A DNA stretch of 64,000 bases from Methylotenera sp. (GTDB taxonomy: Bacteria; Pseudomonadota; Gammaproteobacteria; Burkholderiales; Methylophilaceae), in NCBI GenBank assembly GCA_030652995.1, contig JAUSAG010000035.1, forward strand, positions 124,001 through 188,000. The letters are read 5' to 3'. Position numbers and translations under genes: made by a program. Every line of letters begins with the position of its first letter. The first letter of the stretch is position 1. Below the pieces are notes generated by a model. It was not told the origin of the DNA. It did not search any database and saw only the letters and a list, made by a program, of their open reading frames with translations. Below, one piece after another: positions 10,524-18,625 of this stretch.

Positions 10524-11060
10524 TTATTCTAAATTAGCGTGGATAGCGCGCATACCTTCTTCAGTTAATCCTTTAGCAAAAATGTTATCAGCAATAACCG
10601 CTTCTAAAAAAATCAATGTTGAAAGCTCAAACTGTGCACCCATAGGCATACCTTTTGTCAGAGGGAAGCTATTATCGTTACCGATTTGAATAGTCAAATC
10701 GGCCGCATCTGCCATTGGTGAAGATTTCTTCATTGAAATCACTACCAATTTTGCCCCCACTGATTTTGCCTTTTTAACAAAAGGCAATAGTGTTTCAGTG
10801 CCACCAGAGCCTGAAACCAAAATCAATAAGTCGCCTGCTTTAATTGCCGGAGTAACTACTTCACCAATCATGCTCACGTTGTAACCGGCATGCACTAAGC
10901 GCATCGCAAAAAAGCGTGACACCAGTAAAGAGCGACCTGCGCCGCCAACAAATATAGAGCCAGCTTCATCAACTAACTGTAGTAATTTGGCAGAGTTACC
11001 GTTATCTGTTTCTGACAAAATAGTGGTTAATCTATCTAAAATCAATTTTTGATTACTCAT
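10524..11060 (-). CDS. hxlB: 6-phospho-3-hexuloisomerase (ribulose monophosphate pathway)
   Basis: A 178-residue SIS-domain protein. The sugar-phosphate binding loops read G-G-A-G-R-S near residues 38-43 and S-G-S-G-G-T-E-T near residue 84, as in characterised Phi/HxlB enzymes. It isomerises hexulose 6-phosphate, the product of Hps, to fructose 6-phosphate. The gene lies 143 bp downstream of hps in the same direction, separated by a strong hairpin terminator, so it is likely expressed both by read-through and possibly from its own start. A clear AAGGAC ribosome site precedes the ATG. Also called phi or rmpB. Confidence 0.95.
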   Translation of the reverse strand: MSNQKLILDRLTTILSETDNGNSAKLLQLVDEAGSIFVGGAGRSLLVSRFFAMRLVHAGYNVSMIGEVVTPAIKAGDLLILVSGSGGTETLLPFVKKAKSVGAKLVVISMKKSSPMADAADLTIQIGNDNSFPLTKGMPMGAQFELSTLIFLEAVIADNIFAKGLTEEGMRAIHANLE

Positions 11061-11107
11061 GATATGTCCTTATCTATTCAATAATAATTTTGTTATTGCA
11101 ACGTATC

Positions 11108-11144
11108 AAAAAAAATCCCGACCCATTACTGAGTCAGGATTTTT
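11108..11144 (-). terminator. intrinsic terminator between hps and phi
   Basis: Read on the minus strand, ATCCTGAC (11140-11133) pairs with GTCGGGAT (11122-11115) with one G-U pair; the stem is lengthened by A/T pairs on both sides and is followed by a run of eight T. It lies 60 bp after the hps stop and before the phi start, so it should end or attenuate the hps transcript. Confidence 0.8.
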
Positions 11145-11203
11145 CTAATTACTCATCTCAATAATTTCTTATTGGACTTGGTTAATTGAAACCAAGGCTT
11201 AAC

Positions 11204-11836
11204 TTAAGCGTGAGCAATAGCTGTGATTTCAGCAGCAGCAGCAGCAGGATCAGCAGCACCGTAGATAGCAGCACCAGCAACAATGATTGTTGCACCAGCG
11301 TCACGTACTTGAGCAGCTGTTGCAGCTTTAACGCCACCAGCAACTGAGATTTCAGCGCCTAAGTTCAAAGCAGCGATTGCAGCTAAGTCAGCAAATGGTG
11401 TTTGACCAGCAGCTTGTTGATCCAAACCAGTGTGAATACCGATGATGTGAGCACCAGCAGCAACAACTGCTTTAGTAACAGCAACTTTATCAGCAACGTT
11501 GATCAAATCAACTTGTGCTTTTTTGCCGTATTTGTTAGCAACATCGATTACGCCTTTGATTGTACCGATATCAGAGATACCTAATACAGTAACGATATCA
11601 GCACCAGCTTTGAAGAATGGCTCAGCTTCGTAGAAACCAGCATCAGCTGTTTTCAAATCAACTAAGATTTTGTTGTTTGGGAATTTAGCGCGCAATACTT
11701 CAAGCAATTTGATACCGTTGTGCTTGATGCAAGGTGTACCAATTTCAAGGATGTCCACGTGTGGAGCAACTTTTTCTGCTAAAGCAACTGTTGCGTCAAA
11801 ATCTAATGAATCTAATGCCATTTGGGTTAATGCCAT
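11204..11836 (-). CDS. hxlA: 3-hexulose-6-phosphate synthase
   Basis: A 210-residue orotidine-phosphate-decarboxylase-fold enzyme. It shows the E-I-G-T-P segment, the D-L-K-T-A-D catalytic loop near residues 60-65, V-D-L-I-N near residue 110 and V-A-G-G-V phosphate-binding residues near 165. It condenses formaldehyde with ribulose 5-phosphate, the entry step of the RuMP cycle. Repetitive, low-diversity codon use (long GCA/GCT alanine runs at the C-terminus) fits very high expression, as expected for the main carbon-fixing enzyme. A GGAG ribosome site lies about 8 bp before the ATG. Also called hps or rmpA. Confidence 0.97.
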   Translation of the reverse strand: MALTQMALDSLDFDATVALAEKVAPHVDILEIGTPCIKHNGIKLLEVLRAKFPNNKILVDLKTADAGFYEAEPFFKAGADIVTVLGISDIGTIKGVIDVANKYGKKAQVDLINVADKVAVTKAVVAAGAHIIGIHTGLDQQAAGQTPFADLAAIAALNLGAEISVAGGVKAATAAQVRDAGATIIVAGAAIYGAADPAAAAAEITAIAHA

Positions 11837-12058
11837 GGTGTGTTCTCCGGTTAATAGTTTTTTAAGATACTGCAGTTTTATTGCTTATTTGTATGAAACT
11901 CTAGTTAGGTGAGGAATTGTTCAAGACCACAACAATTCAAATTAACTAATCTAAAGTTTCACAATTTCAAATTCATTAGTGCTAAAAATTTAGCCCTATA
12001 AAAACTGGACACTTATAGTAAATGCCCAGCCTGTTTATGTCAATTCTAAAGCGACTTG

Positions 12059-12090
12059 ATTACAATTTAATTACAATTTAATTACAATCA
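12059..12090. repeat. three tandem copies of an 11-bp AT-rich unit
   Basis: ATTACAATTTA occurs at 12059-12069 and 12070-12080, with a third, slightly diverged copy at 12081-12090. The array sits between the tal stop and hps, some 220 bp upstream of the hps start. It may be promoter-proximal AT-rich DNA for hps or simply a replication slippage product. Confidence 0.7.
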
Positions 12091-12104
12091 GCTGCATTAT
12101 GTAC

Positions 12105-13058
12105 TTATAGCTTTTCGCTTAAAGCTGCTTCAAGTTTGTTTTGATCAGCCACGAAACCGCGGATACCTTCTGCCAACTTTTCTGTTGCCATTGCGTCTTG
12201 GTTTAACTCAAAACGGAACTCTTCTTCAGTCAATTTAGCTGCTGGTGTTTTAGTAGCGCCATTATCTTTCAACACTTGCACTAAAGTACCTTCTGTTGCT
12301 GCTAAATCTTGCAACAAGTTTGGAGATACTGTTAAACGATCACAACCTGCCAAAGCAATCAACTCGCCAGTGTTACGGAATGAAGCGCCCATCACCACTG
12401 TTTTATAGCCATGCTCTTTGTAGTATTGGTAAATTGCACGTACTGAAACTACACCTGGGTCAGTTTCTTGTGTGTATTCTGTTGTTGGGTTTTTCGCTTT
12501 GTACCAGTCTAAGATACGACCAACGAATGGAGAGATTAAAAATACGCCAGCTTCAGCACAGGCACGTGCTTGGCCAAAACCAAATAACAATGTCAGGTTA
12601 CATTGGATGCCTTCTTTTTCAAGAATTTCACCCGCTTTAATGCCTTCCCAAGTTGATGCCAATTTAATCAACACACGGCTCTTATCAACGCCGGCATCAG
12701 CATACAACTGAATCAATTTACGGCCTTTAGCCACCATTGCTTCTAGGTTGAAAGACAAACGTGCATCTACTTCAGTAGAAATACGGCCTGGTACTTCTTT
12801 TGTAATTTCTGTACCAATCAATACTGCTAACTTGTCAGCAGCATTATCGATTTGTTGCGCTTTAGTACCACCCTGTGCTTTAGCGTAAGCAATAGCAGCT
12901 TCAATTAAAGGTGCGTACTGTGGCAATTGGCTTGCTTTTAATACTAATGATGGGTTTGTTGTTGCGTCCACTGGCTTAACTGCTTTAATCGCCTCTACGT
13001 CACCTGTATCTGCCACAATAGTGGTCATCGTTTTTAATTGCTCTAATAAATTAGCCAT
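12105..13058 (-). CDS. tal: transaldolase
   Basis: A 317-residue type 1 (TalB-like) transaldolase. The substrate-binding D-A-T-T-N-P-S motif is near residues 31-37 and the Schiff-base lysine is in [11 protein letters not shown] near residue 132; the family's [11 protein letters not shown] stretch follows. It exchanges three-carbon units between sugar phosphates and, beside hps and phi, regenerates ribulose 5-phosphate for formaldehyde fixation. A strong AGGAGG ribosome site precedes the ATG. The gene is 268 bp upstream of hps in the same direction. Confidence 0.96.
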   Translation of the reverse strand: MANLLEQLKTMTTIVADTGDVEAIKAVKPVDATTNPSLVLKASQLPQYAPLIEAAIAYAKAQGGTKAQQIDNAADKLAVLIGTEITKEVPGRISTEVDARLSFNLEAMVAKGRKLIQLYADAGVDKSRVLIKLASTWEGIKAGEILEKEGIQCNLTLLFGFGQARACAEAGVFLISPFVGRILDWYKAKNPTTEYTQETDPGVVSVRAIYQYYKEHGYKTVVMGASFRNTGELIALAGCDRLTVSPNLLQDLAATEGTLVQVLKDNGATKTPAAKLTEEEFRFELNQDAMATEKLAEGIRGFVADQNKLEAALSEKL

Positions 13059-13167
13059 TGCATGCCTCCTAAAAATTATTGGTTTACTTTAGTCTGTTAC
13101 AAAATCAAGGGTAAGATTATATATTAAAATCCACGGAGTGTCGTTATCAGTCTATTGCATGTCTTGA

Positions 13168-13449
13168 CTAGATAGCGTCATTAAATAACGTTTTCACCTC
13201 AGTCCTTCGGTCATTTTCTACCAGGTTACTTTCTCGGCGGCGCTCTAGTGGTAAGGTAACAACAAACATGGCACCGTGACCTAACTTACTTTGCACAGCG
13301 ACAGCACCATAATGCTTTTTAATCGTCACATTAACAAAATACAAACCCAAACCGCTACCTTCGCATGACTGATGCTCAGCATCTGCGCGACTGAAACGCG
13401 TAAACGAACCCGCTTCGGATATAGAATGCAGTCCTAATTTAACTCCGCA
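13168..13449 (-). pseudogene. C-terminal remnant of a sensor histidine kinase
   Basis: The minus-strand frame from a stop at 13450-13452 to 13168 reads a typical HATPase_c tail: an F-box like stretch (S-F-T-R-F-S-R-A-D), then G-S-G-L-G-L-Y-F-V (G2 box) and the closing G-H-G-A-M-F-V-V-T-L-P-L strand. The N box, the phospho-acceptor histidine domain and any sensor are absent, and the frame is closed by a stop codon just before the F box. Only a TTG inside the ATP lid could start translation. It is therefore a decayed gene end left between tal and the H4MPT island. Confidence 0.75.
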
Positions 13450-13455
13450 TTAAAA

Positions 13456-14304
13456 TTAGGTCAGGCTCGTTAACAGCAAGGTGGCTACAGTTAAGTCAGC
13501 GCTAGTCCCCGGGTTGAACCCACGTAGTTTCAATGATGCATCCCAGGCCAACAGCCTTTTTTGTACCAATTTTGGATTATCTGTTGCCCAATAATCGGCC
13601 TCAACCTCATGCGCCTCTTGCATCACCTTAACGGCTAATGCCTCACCATATTTCCGTTGGATATGTGTGTCTGGATGACGTGTTAATAATCCAAGATATA
13701 AAGCAGCAACTGCCCATGCCGGATTTTGCCATTTCACCATAGCCTCTGCATAGCGCGTTATACCAAATACTGCAACATCGTGATAAGTGTTTGCATATTG
13801 CCATGCAATTCGATCTTTATCTTGTGCCCAATGCATCATTTCGACCAACGTAACATTAGGAACGTCATGAACATCATGTAGAGCTGACCCGCCTAAACCA
13901 GCAGGGCTTGCCAATAAAATTGCTTTTGCGACTAGCTTTGCATCATCAACAGTTAGCTGGTTTAGCGTATAAACCAGACTTTGTTGTAGTGTTTGCTCAT
14001 TGTTTATATTTAGGGCAGCATGAATCAATGGCGCGCACAACAACAACACACCTAAGTTCGTATTTTGGCCAACCGCTTGTTGTGTTACCTCTACCGCGTA
14101 GAGAACACGCTCACCCACAGTTAAATCTGGCTGCGCGATTACCTCGGCAGAAACATCTGCACTTTTGATAAAATCATGAATGGTCATGCCGTGACCATCA
14201 GCAAACACATGTACATTCCCTGGTTTTAAGGCTTGCAGTTCAGCCATACAAGCGGTTTTGTAGGCTTTGGCTAATTGCTCTGGCGTATATTTTTTAAGCA
14301 TCAT
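13456..14304 (-). CDS. CitG/MdcB-like (triphosphoribosyl-dephospho-CoA synthase family) protein of the H4MPT island
   Basis: A 282-residue protein of the CitG family, recognised by E-L-Q-A-L-K-P-G-N-V-H near residues 21-31, the following G-H-G-M motif, an N-T-N-L-G-V-L-L-L segment near residue 100 and the L-A-S-P-A-G-L-G-G-S segment. CitG proteins join ATP-derived ribose to dephospho-CoA, but homologues in methylotrophs and methanogens travel with methanopterin genes and no citrate or malonate enzyme is nearby. A ribosyl- or phosphoribosyl-transfer step in H4MPT or methylofuran synthesis is therefore the better guess, unproven. It is the last gene of the minus-strand island, 46 bp after the RimK-like gene. 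The start could be either of the two adjacent ATGs (14304 or 14301). Confidence 0.85.
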   Translation of the reverse strand: MMLKKYTPEQLAKAYKTACMAELQALKPGNVHVFADGHGMTIHDFIKSADVSAEVIAQPDLTVGERVLYAVEVTQQAVGQNTNLGVLLLCAPLIHAALNINNEQTLQQSLVYTLNQLTVDDAKLVAKAILLASPAGLGGSALHDVHDVPNVTLVEMMHWAQDKDRIAWQYANTYHDVAVFGITRYAEAMVKWQNPAWAVAALYLGLLTRHPDTHIQRKYGEALAVKVMQEAHEVEADYWATDNPKLVQKRLLAWDASLKLRGFNPGTSADLTVATLLLTSLT

Positions 14305-14349
14305 GTGTTACCACTCTTTTTTTAACCTATGATTTACTCGGCTTGTAGT

Positions 14350-15240
14350 TTACTTGGCTTGTAATTTAGTTAAAAAATCATCAACTAAAACTTCGGCGAT
14401 ATTAAAATCCGTCACTCCTTGCAGGCCGCGCCATGCTGGAATACTATTAACTTCCAACACATAATATTCACCCATAGCAGCTTGAATAATATCCACACCG
14501 CAGTAATCAATCCCCACCGCTTTAGCTGCCTGCAGGGCAAGCTTTGTCATGGCATCATTGGGCTGCACAGCCTCACAGCGCCCTCCAGCGGCCACATTGC
14601 TTACCCAGTCAGCGCCTGTGCGCTTCATGGTAGCAATGACTTTATTGCCAACCACAAACACGCGGTAATCATGCGATATATCTGCCGTTTCAATTAACTG
14701 CTGAAGATAATACACGCCATCAACAAATTGTTGCATAGGCACAGGTAAAGCTTCATTGCTTAATAATTTGCGCACGCCCTGCCCTTGCGAACCAAACAGT
14801 GGCTTCATGACTAATTGCTGATGATTGTCCAAGGCAATCTGGCGAATCTGCTCAGTATGCTGTCTAGACTCACATACCCAGGTTGCAGGTGTTGCCACAT
14901 TATGCGTTCGCAACAAAAAGCTGGTCATGGCTTTATCTACGGTACGCTCAATGGCTTTAACATCGTTATAGATCCTTACACCTTGCATACTCAGCATGTG
15001 CAGCACATTTAAACGTGTAATCACCTGAGGTAACGTGCCACCCGCCACGCCTCGCACAAAAGCTGCAAGTGGCGCTGTATTATCGAAATGTGGAATATAA
15101 ATTAGCGGCTTTTGTTGCGCTAGGTCGATGACGCAATCTTGCAATGACACAAACACGGTTTCAACATCGCGTTTAGCAAATGCAAGCTTGAGCTGGTTGC
15201 CTTGCCAACCAGGCTCGTCTGTAAAAATAGGGATTTTCAA
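14350..15240 (-). CDS. RimK-type ATP-grasp ligase of the H4MPT island
   Basis: A 296-residue ATP-grasp protein. V-M-K-P-L-F-G-S-Q-G-Q-G-V near residue 145 is the nucleotide-binding lysine and glycine-rich loop, and V-L-E-V-N-S-I-P-A-W-R-G-L near residue 270 holds the Glu-x-Asn magnesium site. RimK relatives attach amino acids, usually glutamate, to carboxylates; MptN does this on tetrahydrosarcinapterin. Its place between mch and the CitG-like gene suggests an amino-acid addition to H4MPT or a methanofuran-type side chain. A 127-bp inverted-repeat element separates it from mch, so it may have its own promoter. Confidence 0.87.
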   Translation of the reverse strand: MKIPIFTDEPGWQGNQLKLAFAKRDVETVFVSLQDCVIDLAQQKPLIYIPHFDNTAPLAAFVRGVAGGTLPQVITRLNVLHMLSMQGVRIYNDVKAIERTVDKAMTSFLLRTHNVATPATWVCESRQHTEQIRQIALDNHQQLVMKPLFGSQGQGVRKLLSNEALPVPMQQFVDGVYYLQQLIETADISHDYRVFVVGNKVIATMKRTGADWVSNVAAGGRCEAVQPNDAMTKLALQAAKAVGIDYCGVDIIQAAMGEYYVLEVNSIPAWRGLQGVTDFNIAEVLVDDFLTKLQAK

Positions 15241-15268
15241 AATTAGTTAACCTACAAACTGCTATTAG

Positions 15269-15395
15269 TCCACGAAAAACACTAAAACCACGAAATAAAA
15301 CAAGAATCTAAATTCACCTGACAACTCACATATTCATTTTTATTCACAGTTTGTGGCACTTAGCGTCTGTTCGTGCTTTTAGTGTTTTTCGTGGA
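15269..15395. repeat. inverted-repeat element, MITE/REP-like, between mch and the RimK-like gene
   Basis: The arm at 15269-15294 is the reverse complement of 15370-15395 with a single mismatch over 26 bp (key words CCACGAAAAACACT and AGTGTTTTTCGTGG). The arms flank 75 bp of AT-rich sequence with no ORF. A 26-bp near-perfect arm is far beyond chance and looks like a small dispersed element. It occupies nearly the whole 194-bp gap inside the H4MPT island. Confidence 0.85.
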
Positions 15396-15434
15396 AAATT
15401 TTTCAAGGTTTACATTTTAGAGAATCGTATTTAA

Positions 15435-16412
15435 TTAGCGAAACGACAGCTCGATTAAATCAGCATTTAACTGCCCCGCCTCAAATACACTGCCAGTATC
15501 TAAATTAGTCACCGTCACTTTAGCTGGGCTAAATAGCATCGGGTCAATTTTATAAAAATCCATATTCACAGATTTAAATACCTCAGCAAATGTTCTGCCA
15601 TAGTCTTTAGATGCACTGCTTGGTAAATTAGAAGCCAAGTTAGAGGCCGTAGCATCGTCGCCCGTCACCTGCAAAGTCACCTGCCCGCCAAATAAAATAG
15701 CGTCATTGGTGCGCCCCATTCCAGTCATAAAATCTTTTGAAACTGGAGGCAACACCGCCAAACCAGTCCCGCTCACAATTTGTTGCAGTGGAAAATGTAA
15801 GGTATGCGCTTTATGTAATGCAACTTCAAGCACGCGCCCCACAATTTGCACCACGCCTGCAATACTCGAAGTTGGCGTTAAAATAATCGTCAGGTTTTCT
15901 GGTGCTATTTTTGTGTCACGTACAATTTTCTCAATCACTGGTACAGGCGGTACTTTGTCGGTTTCCAGCACGATACATGTGCTGGTAGCCTCATCCTTAT
16001 AATTTAATTCTTTGAATAAATCTTCACGCTGCGCTAACGCACGTGCAGGGCCAGAACCTAGTGAAAAGAACTTTTCATGACTCAGCGCCCAGCCAGCGTA
16101 TTGGCTTGCCAAACAAGCCAATACTGGCTGTGTTGAACTTACCGCAATGGCATCATGCCAGCCAGCAAATCGATTATCAGATTGCAACGTCACCTGACCA
16201 AGACCGCCCATGCAAATTTCTGCAACAATGCGCCCGGCTTCAGCGCAGCCTGCATGCGCAATACCTGCGTCAATAATCGTACAGCCAGTTTCATGCTGAG
16301 ATACACCCAACTGCAAAACAGTACTATTTTCCAGAAGTTTTTTTACCAATGGCTCACTTAACTGATTAACACTTAGGTGCGCTTGTAATGATGGCGATGT
16401 TGTTGTCTGCAT
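15435..16412 (-). CDS. mch: methenyl-tetrahydromethanopterin cyclohydrolase
   Basis: A 325-residue protein matching Mch along its length: V-I-D-A-G-I-A-H-A-G-C-A-E-A-G near residues 47-60, a central S-L-G-S-G-P-A-R-A-L-A segment near residue 117, and the G-R-T-N-D-A-I-L-F-G-G segment near residue 234. It hydrolyses methenyl-H4MPT to formyl-H4MPT in the cytoplasm during formaldehyde oxidation. It follows an ATP-grasp gene by 12 bp and belongs to the minus-strand island led by beta-RFAP synthase and mtdB. Confidence 0.96.
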   Translation of the reverse strand: MQTTTSPSLQAHLSVNQLSEPLVKKLLENSTVLQLGVSQHETGCTIIDAGIAHAGCAEAGRIVAEICMGGLGQVTLQSDNRFAGWHDAIAVSSTQPVLACLASQYAGWALSHEKFFSLGSGPARALAQREDLFKELNYKDEATSTCIVLETDKVPPVPVIEKIVRDTKIAPENLTIILTPTSSIAGVVQIVGRVLEVALHKAHTLHFPLQQIVSGTGLAVLPPVSKDFMTGMGRTNDAILFGGQVTLQVTGDDATASNLASNLPSSASKDYGRTFAEVFKSVNMDFYKIDPMLFSPAKVTVTNLDTGSVFEAGQLNADLIELSFR

Positions 16413-16424
16413 GTTTATACCTTT

Positions 16425-17633
16425 TCAACTATTGCTAGCTTTTCTGTTTGGGGGGCTTGTCTTTATTTTTAACAGCTTTTGTACTATTTTCACTCTTGCA
16501 TACACCAACTGCTTGGCAGACTCTGCACTGTCATCATATGCCGTGACGGTGCAGACCGGGTCACCCGCCGATATTTTTTTTGTTTCATCTATATTAAAAG
16601 GTGTATCCACTACCCAGCTCGGCCATTCAATTGAAGGCGCAATTTCCGTGTCTGATGCTACATACACAATGGCATGTGCCTTGTGTTTCTTAACTTGAGT
16701 TTTCTGAACTTGAGGCTGCTGGTTCTGATACTCACTACCAAAATCTTCTTGATTCAAACAAATTTGCACATGCCTGTCTATTAAACTTATTGCACTATTA
16801 TCGTATAAATCAACCGTAGCACTTAGCCTGGGATTTACCTCTAAAACATAAACTTTATTATCTTGCACAATGGCATCTAGGCTATTTAAACCCAACAAAC
16901 CAAACGCAACTGTTAGCTTTAGAGCAGCCTCAGTCAGTTGTTGCTGAACACTATTAGACAACGCAACATGACTAACTGCTCCACCATACCTAAATGGCAT
17001 GTCGACACATGGGTTTAACCACTGCTCGTTGAAACCAACCACCTCAACTTTGCGCCTATCTGCAAAAAACAATAACGAAACTGATTGCCCATTAAGCTGT
17101 TGCTGGTAATACTCATTATTTAACAACTTTTTATTTATCAAGTTGGCACCACTATTCACCAATTTAATATGAACACCTCCGCTACCGGCGGCAAACTTCT
17201 TCAGATAAACAACTGGTTTATTACTGCCATCACGCTCTGGCAGAACATCAAAAACAGCAGGATGCGCAATATTTAATCGCCGAAGCGCACTAAAAAAATG
17301 TGCAGCATGCTTAATTGCAGCCACCGTATTTGAGCTATTGCCAATTACAGGCACTACTTCTGCAATTTTTTGCAACAATTCTGGCTGCGCTTCAAAACCG
17401 CCGCCATAAATACAGCCTAAACAATTCCTTAAATCTAGCTGCGCAATTACCTTTAACAAATCATCAGCAATAAACCCCTGCGCATCAAAACCCACCACCA
17501 CCGTTTTTTTTGCCGACTCAATAGTTTGTTTGTCTGCAAAAGCATCAATTGCAGTAACAGCATAACCACACTTTGCAGCCGCCACAACAAATGGGCGCGC
17601 AGATAAAGCAATAATTAAGATTGCGTTTTTAAT
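16425..17633 (-). CDS. ATP-grasp protein of the H4MPT island, probable non-canonical start
   Basis: About 400 residues with a PurK/carbamoyl-phosphate-synthase-like ATP-grasp core: Y-L-K-K-F-A-A-G-S-G-G-V-H lies near residue 145, V-Y-V-L-E-V-N-P-R-L-S-A-T gives the metal-binding Glu-x-Asn near 270. A charged tail of about 100 residues follows. The first usual start in frame is GTG at 17585, but the codons before it (17586-17633) read I-K-N-A-I-L-I-I-A-L-S-A-R-P-F, a typical first strand of a pre-ATP-grasp domain, and contain only ATT/ATC as possible starts before the stop at 17649. I place the start at the ATT at 17633, overlapping the 3' end of mtdB. Substrate is unknown; an amide-forming step in H4MPT or methylofuran synthesis is likely from context. 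Confidence 0.8.
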   Translation of the reverse strand: MKNAILIIALSARPFVVAAAKCGYAVTAIDAFADKQTIESAKKTVVVGFDAQGFIADDLLKVIAQLDLRNCLGCIYGGGFEAQPELLQKIAEVVPVIGNSSNTVAAIKHAAHFFSALRRLNIAHPAVFDVLPERDGSNKPVVYLKKFAAGSGGVHIKLVNSGANLINKKLLNNEYYQQQLNGQSVSLLFFADRRKVEVVGFNEQWLNPCVDMPFRYGGAVSHVALSNSVQQQLTEAALKLTVAFGLLGLNSLDAIVQDNKVYVLEVNPRLSATVDLYDNSAISLIDRHVQICLNQEDFGSEYQNQQPQVQKTQVKKHKAHAIVYVASDTEIAPSIEWPSWVVDTPFNIDETKKISAGDPVCTVTAYDDSAESAKQLVYARVKIVQKLLKIKTSPPNRKASNS

Positions 17634-18532
17634 AGCTCTCGTGCCAACTTAAATGCCGCGATAAATTCAAAATATTTTGGCTTTTCAAACGGCTGATCTG
17701 CAGGCAACATTTGTTTTAGCAATTGATGCTGCGTCTTGTATTTAAGCTGGCCAATCGCCAACGCGCCAATCCCGTAAGCCCCTGTATCTGCAATTAAGAC
17801 ACCATCATCATTAACAGCAACTCCCTGAACACCTAATGGCGCCACCGCATTTACATCCGCCACAATCTTCAACTGTTTAGCAATTTTCAAATGCTCTGCG
17901 CTTAACACCTGCACACCTGCTGCTGCTGCACAAATTACAATTTCAGCTTGCGCCAACACCTTTTGCTTGGCCGCCTCTGTGGTGCCATCAACCACTTGCA
18001 GATTGATTTTATATTGTTCATTCCACGCTGCCGCTTTTTGTTGGGCATCAGCAATTGAGTTATACGCAACCAACTGCACCGTCGCTCCTTGTTGAGCCGC
18101 GATGATTGCTGAGCAACTGCCCACAGGTCCAGTTGCACCAAATACGCTAATCACCTTGCCTTTTAAATCTGCGTCAAATTGCGCTTTAAGGTGAAACTCC
18201 ACCTTCGCAATCATGGCCGCAGAAGTTGTAAATGCACCTGATGGATCTGCGAATACAGAACAAGCAAAAGGAGCAAACATCGCTTTTTTAGCAGATTCCA
18301 GCATTTGCATAGCAAGATCTATATCACGCCCGCCAATAAATATACCCTCACGCTTCACACCCGATAATCCACGAGAAAAAATGGCATCCTGTGTCAAGCC
18401 AGTAACCTCAGATAGCGTCACATTGGTGTATGGCATAATCGTCTCAAAACCTGCGTCATACGCCATATTGACATCGAATGGGCTGGCATTTTTAGCGGCA
18501 GTGAGTAAATGTAAAATGCTGGGTTTTTCCAT
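17615..18532 (-). CDS. mtdB: methylene-tetrahydromethanopterin dehydrogenase MtdB
   Basis: A 305-residue NAD(P)-dependent dehydrogenase. The N-terminus (I-L-H-L-L-T and S-P-F-D-V-N-M-A-Y-D-A-G-F) and the Rossmann motif V-F-G-A-T-G-P-V-G near residues 128-136 match MtdA/MtdB. The association with mch and beta-RFAP synthase, and the absence of a fch gene, favour MtdB, which acts on methylene-H4MPT. It oxidises the C1 unit after formaldehyde has condensed with H4MPT. The gene is 93 bp downstream of beta-RFAP synthase; an AAGGA ribosome site precedes the ATG. Confidence 0.94.
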   Translation of the reverse strand: MEKPSILHLLTAAKNASPFDVNMAYDAGFETIMPYTNVTLSEVTGLTQDAIFSRGLSGVKREGIFIGGRDIDLAMQMLESAKKAMFAPFACSVFADPSGAFTTSAAMIAKVEFHLKAQFDADLKGKVISVFGATGPVGSCSAIIAAQQGATVQLVAYNSIADAQQKAAAWNEQYKINLQVVDGTTEAAKQKVLAQAEIVICAAAAGVQVLSAEHLKIAKQLKIVADVNAVAPLGVQGVAVNDDGVLIADTGAYGIGALAIGQLKYKTQHQLLKQMLPADQPFEKPKYFEFIAAFKLARELLKTQS

Positions 18533-18625
18533 AGCTTAACTATCCTTGAGGTGAGTTTTTAAGTTTTTTTTAATGGGTCTTGTTTAATTTAATGGAATAT
18601 TGGTAATAGATTTATAGAGCCTAGA

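Noticed and set aside
17610-17640. Programmed -1 frameshift joining MtdB to the ATP-grasp protein at the A-rich stretch
   Set aside because: The sequence T-TAA-AAA-C is not a good X-XXY-YYZ heptamer in the mtdB frame, and MtdB orthologues are stand-alone enzymes.
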